A stretch of DNA of 64,000 nt from Candidatus Rhodoferax bjergmarkensis (lineage in GTDB: Bacteria > Pseudomonadota > Gammaproteobacteria > Burkholderiales > Burkholderiaceae_C): the NCBI GenBank assembly GCA_016708345.1, contig JADJFX010000002.1, positions 590,036 through 654,035 of the forward strand. Reading direction: 5' to 3'. The notes beneath the pieces are model-generated. The model worked only from the letters and a program-made list of their open reading frames with translations, searched no databases and had not been told where the DNA came from. Positions 34,428-42,709 of the stretch are shown in pieces; position 1 is the stretch's first letter, and every line of letters starts with the position of its first letter. The position numbers and the translations under genes are program-made.

Positions 34428-35050
34428 ATGGCCCAGTTATTTGAAGTTCACCCCTTAACCCGCAATTACGGCTTTTGAAGCAGGCTTGCGCACTGCTGGA
34501 AAAAGGCGAAATTCTCGCCGTCCCCACCGATTCCAGTTACGCGCTGGTCTGTCATGTCGATGACAAGGCTGCCGCCGACAAACTGCGACGCATCCGCGCC
34601 GTCGACGACAAGCATCACCTCACCCTTTTGTGCCGCGACCTCAGTGAGCTGGCCAACTACGCCCGGGTCGACAACCAGCAGTTTCGCCGCATCAAATCAG
34701 CAACCCCGGGGCCTTACACCTTCATTCTGGAGGCCAGCAAAGAAGTGCCGCGCCGCCTGAGCCACCCCTCGCGCAAGACCATCGGCCTGCGGGTGCCCGA
34801 CCACAAGGTGCTGCAAGAACTGCTGGCGCTTCACCACGGGCCATTGTTAGCTACTACTTTAATAGCACCCGGTGAAACTGAGCCGCTCAACGACGCGCAG
34901 GACATTTTGGAACGATTCAAGAACCAGATTGCCGCCGTGATTGACGCCGGTGCCTGCGCGCTGGAGCCCACCACGGTGGTTGACCTGACCGACGGCGACC
35001 CTGTGGTGCTGCGCGAGGGGCGTGGCGACCTGGCAACGCTCGGGCTCTAA
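34428..35050 (+). CDS. yciO: YciO (Sua5/YrdC family) protein, 5' frameshift
   Basis: YciO belongs to the Sua5/YrdC family but its role in threonylcarbamoyl-adenylate synthesis is weak or absent in E. coli. The ATG at 34428 opens MAQLFEVHPL, as in YciO, but this frame stops after TRNYGF. The remainder runs in the next frame (LLKQACALLEKGEILAVPTDSSYAL to the stop at 35050), with family motifs HLTLLCRDLSE, TPGPYTFILEASKEVPRRL and KTIGLRVPDH. Adding one base in the A2C3 run at 34457-34461 gives a 207-residue protein starting ...HPLNPQ, almost the length of E. coli YciO. As given, only an internal TTG at 34475 could start the long frame. Confidence 0.85.
34850..34866. repeat. GCTA...TAGC palindrome inside yciO
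   Basis: GCTACTACTTTAATAGC, nearly identical to the copy at 41849-41865. It lies in frame within yciO and codes for LLATTLIAP. Confidence 0.6.
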
Positions 35051-35084
35051 GCCCCTTGTTCAGCCCCTCTGAGACAATCAAGTG

Positions 35085-35753
35085 ATGGATATTGCAAACC
35101 TGATTCAAACCGTTGCCATTTACGCCCTGCCGGTGCTGTTCGCCATCACCGTGCATGAGGCGGCTCATGGCTACGCCGCGCGGCATTTTGGTGACCGAAC
35201 GGCCGAAATGCTGGGGCGCATCACGCTCAACCCCGTCAAACACATTGATCCGGTTGGCACCATCCTGATGCCGCTGATGTTGTACTTTGCAACGTCCGGG
35301 GCTTTTCTGTTTGGCTATGCCAAGCCGGTGCCCGTGCGTTTTGGCAACCTGCGCAACCCCAAGCGCGACATGGTCTGGGTGGCTTTGGCCGGGCCCGGTG
35401 CCAACCTGGTGCAAGCGGTGCTCTGGGGTGTGGCCATGCTCCTGTTGCAAAGCATGGACGTTCAGGAAGTTTTCTTTCTGAAAATGTGTGAAGGCGGCTT
35501 GTTGGTGAATGTCGTCATGTTTGCCTTCAACCTGTTCCCGCTGCCACCGCTCGATGGCGGACGCATTCTGGTTGGCCTGTTGCCTTACCGCCAGGCCGAG
35601 ATGGTGTCACGCATTGAACCTTGGGGATTCTTCATCGTCATGGGTCTGGTCATTGCCGGGGTGGTCAGCACCCTGTGGATGCAGCCCGTCATGGCGGTGA
35701 CGCTGTGGCTGATTCAAACTCTGCTGATGCCACTGGTGCTATTGCTCAACTAA
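35085..35753 (+). CDS. Site-2 protease-like membrane metalloprotease (M50)
   Basis: A polytopic membrane protein of 222 residues with the zinc motif HEAAHG near residue 22 in the first span and the second ligand motif NLFPLPPLDGGR near residue 152. Four or five hydrophobic spans can be drawn. It belongs to the short M50B group common next to trpS in Betaproteobacteria, probably cutting substrates within the membrane, targets unknown. I take the second codon of the open frame (ATG at 35085) as start, since it is followed by the conserved MDIANLIQ. It is 48 bases upstream of trpS. Confidence 0.88.
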   Translation: MDIANLIQTVAIYALPVLFAITVHEAAHGYAARHFGDRTAEMLGRITLNPVKHIDPVGTILMPLMLYFATSGAFLFGYAKPVPVRFGNLRNPKRDMVWVALAGPGANLVQAVLWGVAMLLLQSMDVQEVFFLKMCEGGLLVNVVMFAFNLFPLPPLDGGRILVGLLPYRQAEMVSRIEPWGFFIVMGLVIAGVVSTLWMQPVMAVTLWLIQTLLMPLVLLLN

Positions 35754-35801
35754 AACCACCCGCCAAGCGCTTCCATTTACCTCCTGTCACATCACTTTCT
35801 C

Positions 35802-36914
35802 ATGAGTTCCACGCGCTTTTTGACCGGCATCACCACCTCCGGCACGCCCCATCTTGGCAATTACGTTGGCTCCATCCGGCCCTCGGTGCGGCACAGCCTC
35901 ATTGAAGGAGTCGAAAGCTACTATTTTCTTGCCGATTACCACGCCCTCATCAAGATTGACGATCCAGCGCGTATTCAGCGCTCCACGCTCGAAATTGCTG
36001 CCAGTTGGCTCGCTTGCGGCCTCGACCCCGAGCGCGTGGTGTTCTACCGCCAGTCAGATGTGCCCGAGATTCCCGAACTCACCTGGTTTCTAACCTGCGT
36101 TACGGGCAAAGGCGTGCTGAACCGGGCGCATGCCTACAAAGCCCAAGTGGACAAGAACACTGCGTCTGGCGTGGACCCCGACTCCGACGTGACTGCTGGC
36201 CTGTTCATGTACCCGGTGTTGATGGGCGCGGACATTTTGATGTTCAACGCGCACAAAGTACCCGTGGGGCGGGACCAAATCCAGCACATCGAAATGGCGC
36301 GCGACATGGCCCACAGCTTCAACCACCGCTACGGCGAGCACTTTGTGCCCCCTGAAGCTGAAATTGAAGAAAGCGTGGCCACGCTGCCTGGCCTGGATGG
36401 CCGCAAGATGAGCAAGAGTTATGACAACACCATCCCTCTGTTTGCGCCGCGTGAGCAGCTTAAAAAACTCATCGCCAGCATCGTGACCGACTCGCGCTTG
36501 CCGGGCCAGGCCAAAGAGGTGGCGGACTCTGCCCTGTTCCAGATCTACCAGGCATTTGCCACCCAGGATGAAACGGCCTCTCTGCGCCAAGCCTATGCCA
36601 ACGGCATTGCCTGGGGCGATGCCAAGCAGTTGGTGTTTGAACGCATCGACCGCGAAATCACCCCCATGCGCGAGACCTATCAGGCACTGATGAAAGATCC
36701 CGCCAAAATTGAAGCTATTTTGCTCAAGGGTGCCACCAAAGCCAGGCAGATTGCCACGCCTTTCATGGGCCGCTTGCGCCAGGCCGTGGGTTTGCAGGAT
36801 CTGCGGGCACAAGTCAGCGCCAAAGTCGCCAAAACCGCCAAAGCGGCCAAACCATTGTTCAAACAATACCGCGAAAGTGACGGCAAGTTTTACTTCAAAC
36901 TACTCGATGCGTAA
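35802..36914 (+). CDS. trpS: Tryptophanyl-tRNA synthetase, stop before a possible C-terminal tail
   Basis: TrpS charges tRNA-Trp. Class I motifs are present: TSGTPHLGNYVGSIRP (HIGH-type) near residue 12 and GRKMSKSYDNTIPLF (KMSKS) near residue 200. The protein ends with KFYFKLLDA at 370 residues, longer than the roughly 330 of E. coli. After the TAA at 36912 the frame continues for about 60 codons with protein-like composition (see next entry). Betaproteobacterial TrpS proteins often carry an extra C-terminal segment, so this may be the missing tail. Catalytic parts are complete. Confidence 0.93.
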   Translation: MSSTRFLTGITTSGTPHLGNYVGSIRPSVRHSLIEGVESYYFLADYHALIKIDDPARIQRSTLEIAASWLACGLDPERVVFYRQSDVPEIPELTWFLTCVTGKGVLNRAHAYKAQVDKNTASGVDPDSDVTAGLFMYPVLMGADILMFNAHKVPVGRDQIQHIEMARDMAHSFNHRYGEHFVPPEAEIEESVATLPGLDGRKMSKSYDNTIPLFAPREQLKKLIASIVTDSRLPGQAKEVADSALFQIYQAFATQDETASLRQAYANGIAWGDAKQLVFERIDREITPMRETYQALMKDPAKIEAILLKGATKARQIATPFMGRLRQAVGLQDLRAQVSAKVAKTAKAAKPLFKQYRESDGKFYFKLLDA

Positions 36915-37097
36915 GGTGAATTGTTGCTGCAAAGCACCGGCTTCGAATCACCCAAAGACGCAGGTCAATCCATCCGCCTGCTGAAAATCCAGGGTGTGGC
37001 CGCATTGAGCAGTCTAACGGGGCAGTTGCGAGATGAACCCTCAGTGAACCTCAGCCAAATTAGCGAGGCCCTGCAAGCGATAGCAAACGCAGAATAA
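36915..37097 (+). pseudogene. Possible separated C-terminal tail of trpS
   Basis: Directly after the trpS stop, in the same frame, is GELLLQSTGFESPKDAGQSI continuing to a TAA at 37095. This reads like the KFYFKL-x-GELLLQS continuation typical of long betaproteobacterial TrpS C-termini. No start codon or ribosome site precedes it, so it is not a separate gene. Either the TAA at 36912 is a nonsense change or sequencing error, or the tail was lost. Confidence 0.55.
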
Positions 37098-37166
37098 GCG
37101 GGGCTTGCCCGGTGATGTAGCGTGTTTTGAGGTGTGCAGGGCAGGCCAAACAACCAGCACCGCTGC

Positions 37167-37172
37167 TACAAT
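37167..37172 (+). promoter_or_regulatory. Likely -10 box (TACAAT) of tRNA-Ser
   Basis: TACAAT lies 16 bases before the tRNA start, at the right distance for transcription beginning a few bases upstream. No good -35 box is visible, which is not unusual when a discriminator compensates. Confidence 0.4.
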
Positions 37173-37188
37173 CGCGTTTTTCGATACA

Positions 37189-37276
37189 GGAGAAGTGGCA
37201 GAGTGGCCGAATGTACCTGACTCGAAATCAGGCGTACCGCAAGGTACCGTGGGTTCGAATCCCACCTTCTCCGCCA
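37189..37276 (+). tRNA. tRNA-Ser (anticodon CGA)
   Basis: A complete class II tRNA. The acceptor stem GGAGAAG pairs with CTTCTCC. The anticodon arm is CCTGA-CTCGAAA-TCAGG, giving anticodon CGA (reads UCG). The long variable arm is GTACC-GCAA-GGTAC and the T arm GTGGG-TTCGAAT-CCCAC. The discriminator G and encoded CCA are at 37273-37276. It stands alone between trpS and the terminator, with no sign of an integrated element at its 3' end. Confidence 0.98.
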
Positions 37277-37323
37277 GTACCCCAACTTCCAACTGGCTCA
37301 ATACAAATGGAAGTTGCCTGAAG

Positions 37324-37346
37324 CCCCGCACCATGCGGGGTTTTTT
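37324..37346 (+). terminator. Rho-independent terminator after tRNA-Ser
   Basis: Hairpin CCCCGCA-CCA-TGCGGGG followed by six T (37341-37346). It is 48 bases past the tRNA end and points the right way. Confidence 0.9.
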
Positions 37347-37724
37347 GCATCTGGCTCCTGACTGCGGTATTCACGCAGCGGGCCAAAAAGCCGTCTCAAA
37401 GCGGTTTTGTCTCAGAACCTCCTGACTTTTATGGGTGCGGTACAGAGGCCAATGCTTATCGCAGCATGGGGTCGATTTGATCCGCATCGAACAGTTGTGA
37501 TTCGATTCAGTGATGCCTGCTATGAAAAATTCGTAATCAGATAGCCCTGTTGGACGAAAACGCACGATTCAAAAGAAATTCAACGAAACCAGCGTGCTCA
37601 GCCAGTCTATGCGACCGCCAGGCTGCCGACACCGGATTTAAGCGGAAATCGACCGCCGTTCACAACAACGACGCATGGCGGAAAAAGACACGATTTGATG
37701 TATCGGGATTGGTGAAACGGACTA
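37347..37724. other. 378-base intergenic stretch without supported gene
   Basis: Between the tRNA terminator and the stop of cobC no frame has convincing protein composition or a ribosome site, and I see no attachment-site duplicate of the tRNA end. It forms the downstream region of the minus-strand cob cluster; no clear minus-strand terminator was found. Confidence 0.6.
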
Positions 37725-38306
37725 CTACGGGCGCGAGGCCTGTTGCAGCAACCGCCACTGACCATAAGCGGGTGCCTGCAGCGGCCACTGGCTGGCTGAC
37801 GTGATGCGCTGCACGCCCTGTGCGACCAGGCTCGCTGCACGGATGACCCCGGCGTGGGTAATCCACAGTGCATCTTGGCCCCCGCTCTGGGTAGCTCGCT
37901 GGGTGGCCTGCTGTGCATCCGCCCATGCTGCAGCCACCCGCGCCAGCACCTCGTTGGCACTCTCGGCACCGCCAAACCGATGGTCACCAAAATCAGCCAG
38001 CCAGGCGTCCACAGCGGCACGCGGCACCTGCGCCCAAGCCACGCCCTCCCACTGGCCAAAGTCCATCTCCCTCAGGCGAACATCGGTTTTACATATCAAA
38101 TCAGGCCGTAGCGCGCATAAACATTGCGCGAGCAGCTCACATCTTTGTAGCGGAGAAGTCCACACTGACGTTCCTTGTGGCAAAACCAGCGCCAGCGCAT
38201 GCGCCGCCTTGCGGGTGGCCAGGGGCTGCGCTGGCATGTCCAAAGCGCCATAACAAAGACCAGCCTCAATGCAGGGCTGCGCGTGGCGAGCAAGCCACAG
38301 ATTCAC
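37725..38306 (-). CDS. cobC: Alpha-ribazole phosphatase-like histidine phosphatase
   Basis: CobC removes the 5' phosphate of alpha-ribazole phosphate late in cobalamin nucleotide-loop assembly. The start is GTG at 38306 (MNLWLARHAQP), overlapping the cobS stop by 4 bases (GTGA). The protein has 193 residues with the phosphohistidine motif LARHAQP, the LREMDFGQWEG segment and the second histidine in WITHAGVIRA. An upstream in-frame extension belongs to the antisense of cobS coding and is ignored. Gene order supports the assignment; other histidine phosphatases would look similar. Confidence 0.88.
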   Translation of the reverse strand: MNLWLARHAQPCIEAGLCYGALDMPAQPLATRKAAHALALVLPQGTSVWTSPLQRCELLAQCLCALRPDLICKTDVRLREMDFGQWEGVAWAQVPRAAVDAWLADFGDHRFGGAESANEVLARVAAAWADAQQATQRATQSGGQDALWITHAGVIRAASLVAQGVQRITSASQWPLQAPAYGQWRLLQQASRP

Positions 38307-39172
38307 TGCTGGCCCGCCCCCAAACCCAAGCACAGGCCAAGGTAAAAGCCCAGCTCGCACAGCTGCTGGGTCGCGCCCAGGCAGTCGCCAGTGAAACCTT
38401 GCAAACGCCGCGCAAACCAGCGCCACATCAGCCCAAAAGCCACGGCAGAGCCCGCCAGCGCTAGCACCAAAGCGCCAGCCAAGTTGGCAGATGCCTCGTC
38501 AAACGCTATAAAATTAGTAGCTGCTTGCGCACAGCAGACAAGCGCAAGAGCCCCAAAACACCATATAAAAGCGGTCATCAGACTGGCACCGCTGATCTGG
38601 TCGGCCAGCGGCTTGGACTTGGACCCCGCCGCATCGCCCACATGCACCATGGTGCGAATCAGCAGCAAGGGCCAGGTGCGCGACACCACATGCGCCACAA
38701 ACAGCGCACTGCACAGCAGCATCCCACCCAGCGAACCCAGCATGGCCAGCAGCGACACCTTGGCCAGCAGCACCAGCACCAAGGCGATGGCACCAAAAGC
38801 TCCCACCCGCGAGTCCTTCATGATGACAAGTGCGCGCTCGCGCTCCGGGCTGCCGCCCAGGCCATCCATCACATCGGCCAGGCCATCTTCGTGAAAAGCG
38901 CCGGTCAGCAGCACCCCCGCCGCCGTGCCCCACACTGCAGCCACCAGCGGCGCAAAGCCGCCGCCCGGCAGAAAAGCCAGCAAAAGCCAGGTGACCGCAG
39001 CCACCACCCCGCCCACCAGCCAGCCCACACCTGGAAAATGCCCGGCGCTGGCGCGCAGCATGGCCGGGCTGTAACCCACCCATGCCGCCAGCCGCCCGGT
39101 GACCGGGATGCGGGTGAAGAACTGCAGGGACAGCAGGTAGTGGCGAATGAACTGGGTAAACACGTACACCAT
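38303..39172 (-). CDS. cobS: Adenosylcobinamide-GDP ribazoletransferase (cobalamin synthase)
   Basis: CobS joins adenosylcobinamide-GDP and alpha-ribazole in the membrane. I start it at 39172 (MVYVFTQFIRHYLLSLQFFT), which removes a long frame that is only a shadow of cobT. The 289-residue protein has the conserved LQFFTRIPV, the acidic motif GAFHEDGLADVMDGLGG with SPERERALVIMKDSRVG, and about six hydrophobic spans. Near its C-terminus the coding sequence carries a GCTA...TAGC palindrome plus TGCTTGCGC (38505-38530), so this element is translated here. It is 13 bases downstream of cobT. Confidence 0.92.
   Translation of the reverse strand: MVYVFTQFIRHYLLSLQFFTRIPVTGRLAAWVGYSPAMLRASAGHFPGVGWLVGGVVAAVTWLLLAFLPGGGFAPLVAAVWGTAAGVLLTGAFHEDGLADVMDGLGGSPERERALVIMKDSRVGAFGAIALVLVLLAKVSLLAMLGSLGGMLLCSALFVAHVVSRTWPLLLIRTMVHVGDAAGSKSKPLADQISGASLMTAFIWCFGALALVCCAQAATNFIAFDEASANLAGALVLALAGSAVAFGLMWRWFARRLQGFTGDCLGATQQLCELGFYLGLCLGLGAGQQ
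38505..38558. repeat. GCTA...TAGC element, long form, inside cobS
   Basis: GCTATAAAATTAGTAGC (38505-38521) followed by TGCTTGCGC, as in the intergenic copies at 18085 and 41849, but within the C-terminal coding region of cobS. The insertion adds a short AT-rich stretch to a non-catalytic part of the protein. Confidence 0.65.
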
Positions 39173-39185
39173 CCAAGCTGCAAAA

Positions 39186-40274
39186 CTAAGCCGCAGCGGT
39201 ATCGGTTGCCGATTTCTCCGACACCCCCGCCGACTCAAAACTGGCCATCTCCCGCAGAATGGCGCAGGCGGACTGCAGCAGTGGCCAGGCCAGCGCAGCG
39301 CCGGAGCCTTCGCCCAGTCGCAGCCCCAGGTCCAGCAAGGCCTGCACACCCAGGTGTTGCAGCATGAACTCGTGACCGCGCTCGCCGGAGCGGTGGGCGA
39401 ACACGCAGCGCTGCAGCACCAGCGGCTGCAGGGCGTGTGCCACCAGCACGGCCGCCGTGGCAATGAAACCATCCACCAGCACCACCCGGCGCTCCTGCGC
39501 AGCTTGCAGCACCGCGCCCACCATGGTGGCAATCTCGTAGCCCCCAAAAGCGGCCAGCGCATCCAGCGGCGCACTGGCCTGTGCGTGCAGGGCCAGCACC
39601 TCGCGCAGCACAGCGGTTTTGCGCTGCACCGCCGGGGCATCCAGCCCGGTGCCAGCCCCAGCGCAAACCTCGATGTCCAGCCCGGCCAGGCGGGACAGCA
39701 GCATGGAAGCGGGCGAGGTGTTGCCAATGCCCATTTCACCCAGCAAAAGGGCGTTGCCCGGAAGGCCACGCACGATGTCCTTACCGTTTTGCAGCGCCTG
39801 CTGGCACTGGGCGGCGGTCATGGCGGCTTGCACCGAAGAGTCCTTGGTGCCCTGCTCACCGCCTGCCACTTTGCGCACCAACAGGCCCGGGCGCTGCACA
39901 CCTGCGGGCAGCCCGGCCAGAAAGTCGTGGTTGACGCCGCAGTCCACCACCGTGAGGCTGATGCCATGCTGACGCGCCAGCACGCTCACCGCCGCACCAC
40001 CGGCCAAAAAATTCTCCACCATCTGCCAGCTCACGTCGCTGGGAAAGGCGGAAATCCCGCGCGCGGTCAAGCCGTGGTCGCCCGCGAACACCACCATTTG
40101 AGGATCGACCAAGACCGGCGACTCGGAACCCAGAATTTCGCCAATTTGCAAGGCCAGCGCTTCGATGCGACCCAGGGAACCCAGCGGTTTGGTTTTGTGG
40201 TCGATCTTGTGTTGCAGGGCTGCGGTGAAGGCTGGGTTGCGGATGTCGGCGAGGGTCGGAATCAGTGTGTTCAT
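39186..40274 (-). CDS. cobT: Nicotinate-nucleotide--dimethylbenzimidazole phosphoribosyltransferase
   Basis: CobT makes alpha-ribazole phosphate from nicotinate mononucleotide and dimethylbenzimidazole. The start is taken at 40274 (MNTLIPTLADIRNPA), ten codons into the longest frame, after an AAGGAG-like site. The protein has about 362 residues with KTKPLGSLGRIEALA, the VFAGDHGLTA motif, EMGIGNTSPAS and AAFGGYEIATM, and the catalytic glutamate in ERGHEFMLQHL. It is 68 bases downstream of cobQ and 13 bases upstream of cobS. Confidence 0.95.
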   Translation of the reverse strand: MNTLIPTLADIRNPAFTAALQHKIDHKTKPLGSLGRIEALALQIGEILGSESPVLVDPQMVVFAGDHGLTARGISAFPSDVSWQMVENFLAGGAAVSVLARQHGISLTVVDCGVNHDFLAGLPAGVQRPGLLVRKVAGGEQGTKDSSVQAAMTAAQCQQALQNGKDIVRGLPGNALLLGEMGIGNTSPASMLLSRLAGLDIEVCAGAGTGLDAPAVQRKTAVLREVLALHAQASAPLDALAAFGGYEIATMVGAVLQAAQERRVVLVDGFIATAAVLVAHALQPLVLQRCVFAHRSGERGHEFMLQHLGVQALLDLGLRLGEGSGAALAWPLLQSACAILREMASFESAGVSEKSATDTAAA

Positions 40275-40342
40275 AAGGAGTTTTGAAGGGGTAGGGTTCA
40301 TCAATGAAAGGAAACAAAAATAAGAAATTGGTTCGGGTGAAA

Positions 40343-41836
40343 TCAGGCCAGCATTCCGGCCAACACACCGGGCTCGAAATGCTGTTCGATGTAGTCGGCC
40401 AGACCGTTAAATACCACATCGAGCGTGGGCACCGGGCCACCCAGGCGCTTGCCAAACAAGGCCTGCAGGGCGCAGGGGTCTTCAAACAAGCCGTGCAGGT
40501 ACAGGCCCAGCACATTGCCGGCACCGTTTTGCCAGCCCAGACCACCGGGTAACACGGCGCGGGCCATATCACCCGCTTTTGCCATGGCCGGGTGCTGATG
40601 GGTCTGACCGTGATGGATTTCGTAGCCGCTCACCTGAACGCCGGCCAGCGCGGCCCAAGGGTTGCCGGGGTCAAGCATGCCCGCGTCAAAACGGGTTTGC
40701 GTGCGCTGCACGGTCTTGATCGTTTCAAAAGCAGTGACCAGCGGCAACAAACCCAGCCCCGGCCCATTGCCATCAATGCCGTGCGGGTCCACCAAGGCCT
40801 CACCCAGCATCTGCAAGCCGCCACAAATTCCCAGCACCGCGCCGCCCTGCCCCGCATGGTGGGCAATGGCGCTGTCAAGCCCCTGCTGGCGCAGCCATGC
40901 CAGGTCGCCGCTGGTATGTTTGGAGCCGGGCAGGATGATCCAGTCAGTCACTGCCAAACCTGCCAGCTCGGACGGACTGCGCACCCACATCAGGCGCACA
41001 CCAGGAATGTTCTTGAGCGGCTGGAACTCATCGAGGTTGCTGATGCGCGGGTAGGCAATGACCGCCACCGTCAACGTGACCGCGCCCGCCGCCACACTGC
41101 GGTCATCAAACACCCCGTCTTCTTCGGGCAAACCATGCTGCCACCACATGGGCAAGGTGGCCACGGTGGCTATTCCGGTCAACTCCTGCAGCATCTGCGG
41201 CGCGGGGGCCAACAGAGTGGCATCACCCCGAAACTTGTTCAGCACAAAACCTTTGATCAGCGCCCGCTCGTTTTCTGGCAACAAGGCCCAGGTGCCGTAC
41301 AGGTGGGCAAAGGCACCGCCACGGTCGATGTCGGTCACCAGGAGGCAGGCAGCGTTGCTGTGCAGCGCCACCCGCATGTTGACGATGTCGCTGGCATGCA
41401 GATTGATTTCGGCAGGTGAGCCCGCGCCTTCGATCACCACCACGTCGTTTTCAGCCATCAACTCATCCAGCGCTTGGGCGATTACCGGCCAAACCTTCAA
41501 ACTGCGCCCGCGCCAGGGCATTTGGGACATTTCCTCGCTGACCTGCCCCATCAGCACCACCTGGCTGTGCGTGTCGCGCTCAGGCTTGAGCAAAAGCGGG
41601 TTCATGCGAACGTCGGGAGTCGCTTTCGCCGCCAGCGCCTGAAAATACTGGGCACTGCCGATTTCACCCTGCCCATTGCTTGAAGCAACCACCCGAGCGT
41701 TATTGCTCATGTTCTGCGCCTTGAATGGCACCACTTTGAGGCCTTGGCGGGCGTAGTAGCGGCACAGGGCGGTGGTCAGCCAGCTTTTGCCAGCGCCGCT
41801 GGTGGTGCCCAGCACCATGATGCATTTGGCGGTCAT
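40343..41836 (-). CDS. cobQ: Cobyric acid synthase
   Basis: CobQ amidates four side chains of adenosylcobyrinic acid a,c-diamide using glutamine and ATP. I choose ATG at 41836 (MTAKCIMVLGTTSGAGKSW) because GGAG lies five bases before it. The 497-residue protein has an N-terminal P-loop GTTSGAGKSW, the VVIEGAGSPAEINL and DIDRGGAFAHLYGTW motifs, and a C-terminal class I amidotransferase domain with VLGICGGLQMLG as the nucleophile region. It is the first gene of the minus-strand run cobQ-cobT-cobS-cobC. I found no cobalamin riboswitch in the 113 bases up to the next gene. Confidence 0.95.
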   Translation of the reverse strand: MTAKCIMVLGTTSGAGKSWLTTALCRYYARQGLKVVPFKAQNMSNNARVVASSNGQGEIGSAQYFQALAAKATPDVRMNPLLLKPERDTHSQVVLMGQVSEEMSQMPWRGRSLKVWPVIAQALDELMAENDVVVIEGAGSPAEINLHASDIVNMRVALHSNAACLLVTDIDRGGAFAHLYGTWALLPENERALIKGFVLNKFRGDATLLAPAPQMLQELTGIATVATLPMWWQHGLPEEDGVFDDRSVAAGAVTLTVAVIAYPRISNLDEFQPLKNIPGVRLMWVRSPSELAGLAVTDWIILPGSKHTSGDLAWLRQQGLDSAIAHHAGQGGAVLGICGGLQMLGEALVDPHGIDGNGPGLGLLPLVTAFETIKTVQRTQTRFDAGMLDPGNPWAALAGVQVSGYEIHHGQTHQHPAMAKAGDMARAVLPGGLGWQNGAGNVLGLYLHGLFEDPCALQALFGKRLGGPVPTLDVVFNGLADYIEQHFEPGVLAGMLA

Positions 41837-41848
41837 TCGCACTCCATT

Positions 41849-41900
41849 GCTATTACTTTAATAGCTGCTTGCGCAGACCCTACGTGCGGAAAAGGCATTT
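41849..41900. repeat. Palindromic GCTA...TAGC element, full form
   Basis: GCTATTACTTTAATAGC (41849-41865) followed by TGCTTGCGCAGACCCTACG and a GGCATTTTT tail; it occupies the gap upstream of cobQ. Compare 18085-18140. Confidence 0.75.
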
Positions 41901-41949
41901 TTATCCTTTATTTGTGTATCAAAACGGGGCCAACCGACCGCGCACCCGT

Positions 41950-42156
41950 TCAGTTTTCACCTGGCACCACCCCCACTGTGTTCACACGGTTGACTGTGGC
42001 GCTGGGTGTCTGGGGTGGCACAGCCACCACCAGCTTGGTGCCGGTTTGCTGTGCGATGACGCGCGCCCGTTCAGCGGCGCGCTGCAGCGCGGCGGTGACT
42101 TGGCTGCGCACAGGGAAAACAGACGGATTCGGGGGTGGATTCAGATTCATGACCAT
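41950..42156 (-). CDS. Small protein linked to a zeta toxin-like gene
   Basis: A 68-residue protein with the core SQVTAALQRAAERARVIAQQ followed by TGTKLVVAV. This pattern (a basic amphipathic helix, then T-G-T and a short hydrophobic strand) is typical of the small partners encoded beside zeta-like kinase genes in Proteobacteria, which usually stand upstream of the toxin; here it is downstream and overlaps it by 10 bases. An antitoxin role is plausible but unproven. Confidence 0.6.
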   Translation of the reverse strand: MVMNLNPPPNPSVFPVRSQVTAALQRAAERARVIAQQTGTKLVVAVPPQTPSATVNRVNTVGVVPGEN

Positions 42157-42676
42157 GTCCTTTCACTCATCAAAACGGGAATCGGGCCGCTGTTGTCATA
42201 AACATCCCAGTCATCGACCAAAGCACAGTAACGCGCCAAATTGGCTTGACCTGACGCAAAGCGGCGGCGAATCACGTCCTCGGGAATATGGTGCCCACCT
42301 TGTTGAACCCGCTGCGCTACCCGCTCAATTGCTACCTCGGCGTTGGGTAGCGCCAGAAAATGCAGTGAAACCGCATATCCCAGCGCGCGCCATTGCGGAA
42401 TCTGGCGGGCGTAACCCAAACCCGAGAGCGTGGTTTCGAGCGCAAAACTGCGTCCGTGTGCAACGTGATCGGCAATTTGCTTCAGCATCAAACGCCCGGC
42501 TTGCAACGCCGCCGCTTCGGGGGCAAACGGCGACAAGCCTGCCGCAATCAGGTCGGCGTTGACAAACTGCAAACAGCCCGCAACGCCAGGCAAGAATTCG
42601 CGGGCAAAGGTGGTTTTTCCTGCGCCGTTGGGCCTGCTACGGCGCGTTTGTCTTTGAGGAGTCCGGAGAGGTTCAT
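42147..42676 (-). CDS. Zeta toxin-like kinase, frameshift at the P-loop
   Basis: Zeta-type toxins phosphorylate UDP-N-acetylglucosamine or related sugars. From the ATG at 42676 the frame reads MNLSGLLKDKRAVAGP and then goes out of phase; the rest (NGAGKTTFAREFLPG onwards to 42147) is in the next frame. One base missing from the C run at 42630-42632 restores GPNGAGKTT and a 176-residue protein. Other features are FVNADLIAAGLSPF, ETTLSGLGY and EDVIRRRFASGQANL, all usual in chromosomal zeta-like proteins. As given, the P-loop lies behind an unrelated N-terminus, so the product would probably be inactive. Confidence 0.8.
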
Positions 42677-42709
42677 GTGAGTCGCTGTGATTTTTGGAAC
42701 GGGTTAAAT

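Noticed and set aside
37261..37724. Prophage or island inserted at the tRNA-Ser 3' end
   Set aside because: No integrase and no repeat of the tRNA 3' end were seen downstream.
39173..39769. N-terminal 199 codons of the long frame ending in cobS
   Set aside because: This part is Trp/Cys/Arg-rich and overlaps cobT in another frame; the cobS family start is at 39172.
41837..41949. Cobalamin riboswitch upstream of cobQ
   Set aside because: No B12-box-like sequence; the space is filled by the GCTA...TAGC repeat.
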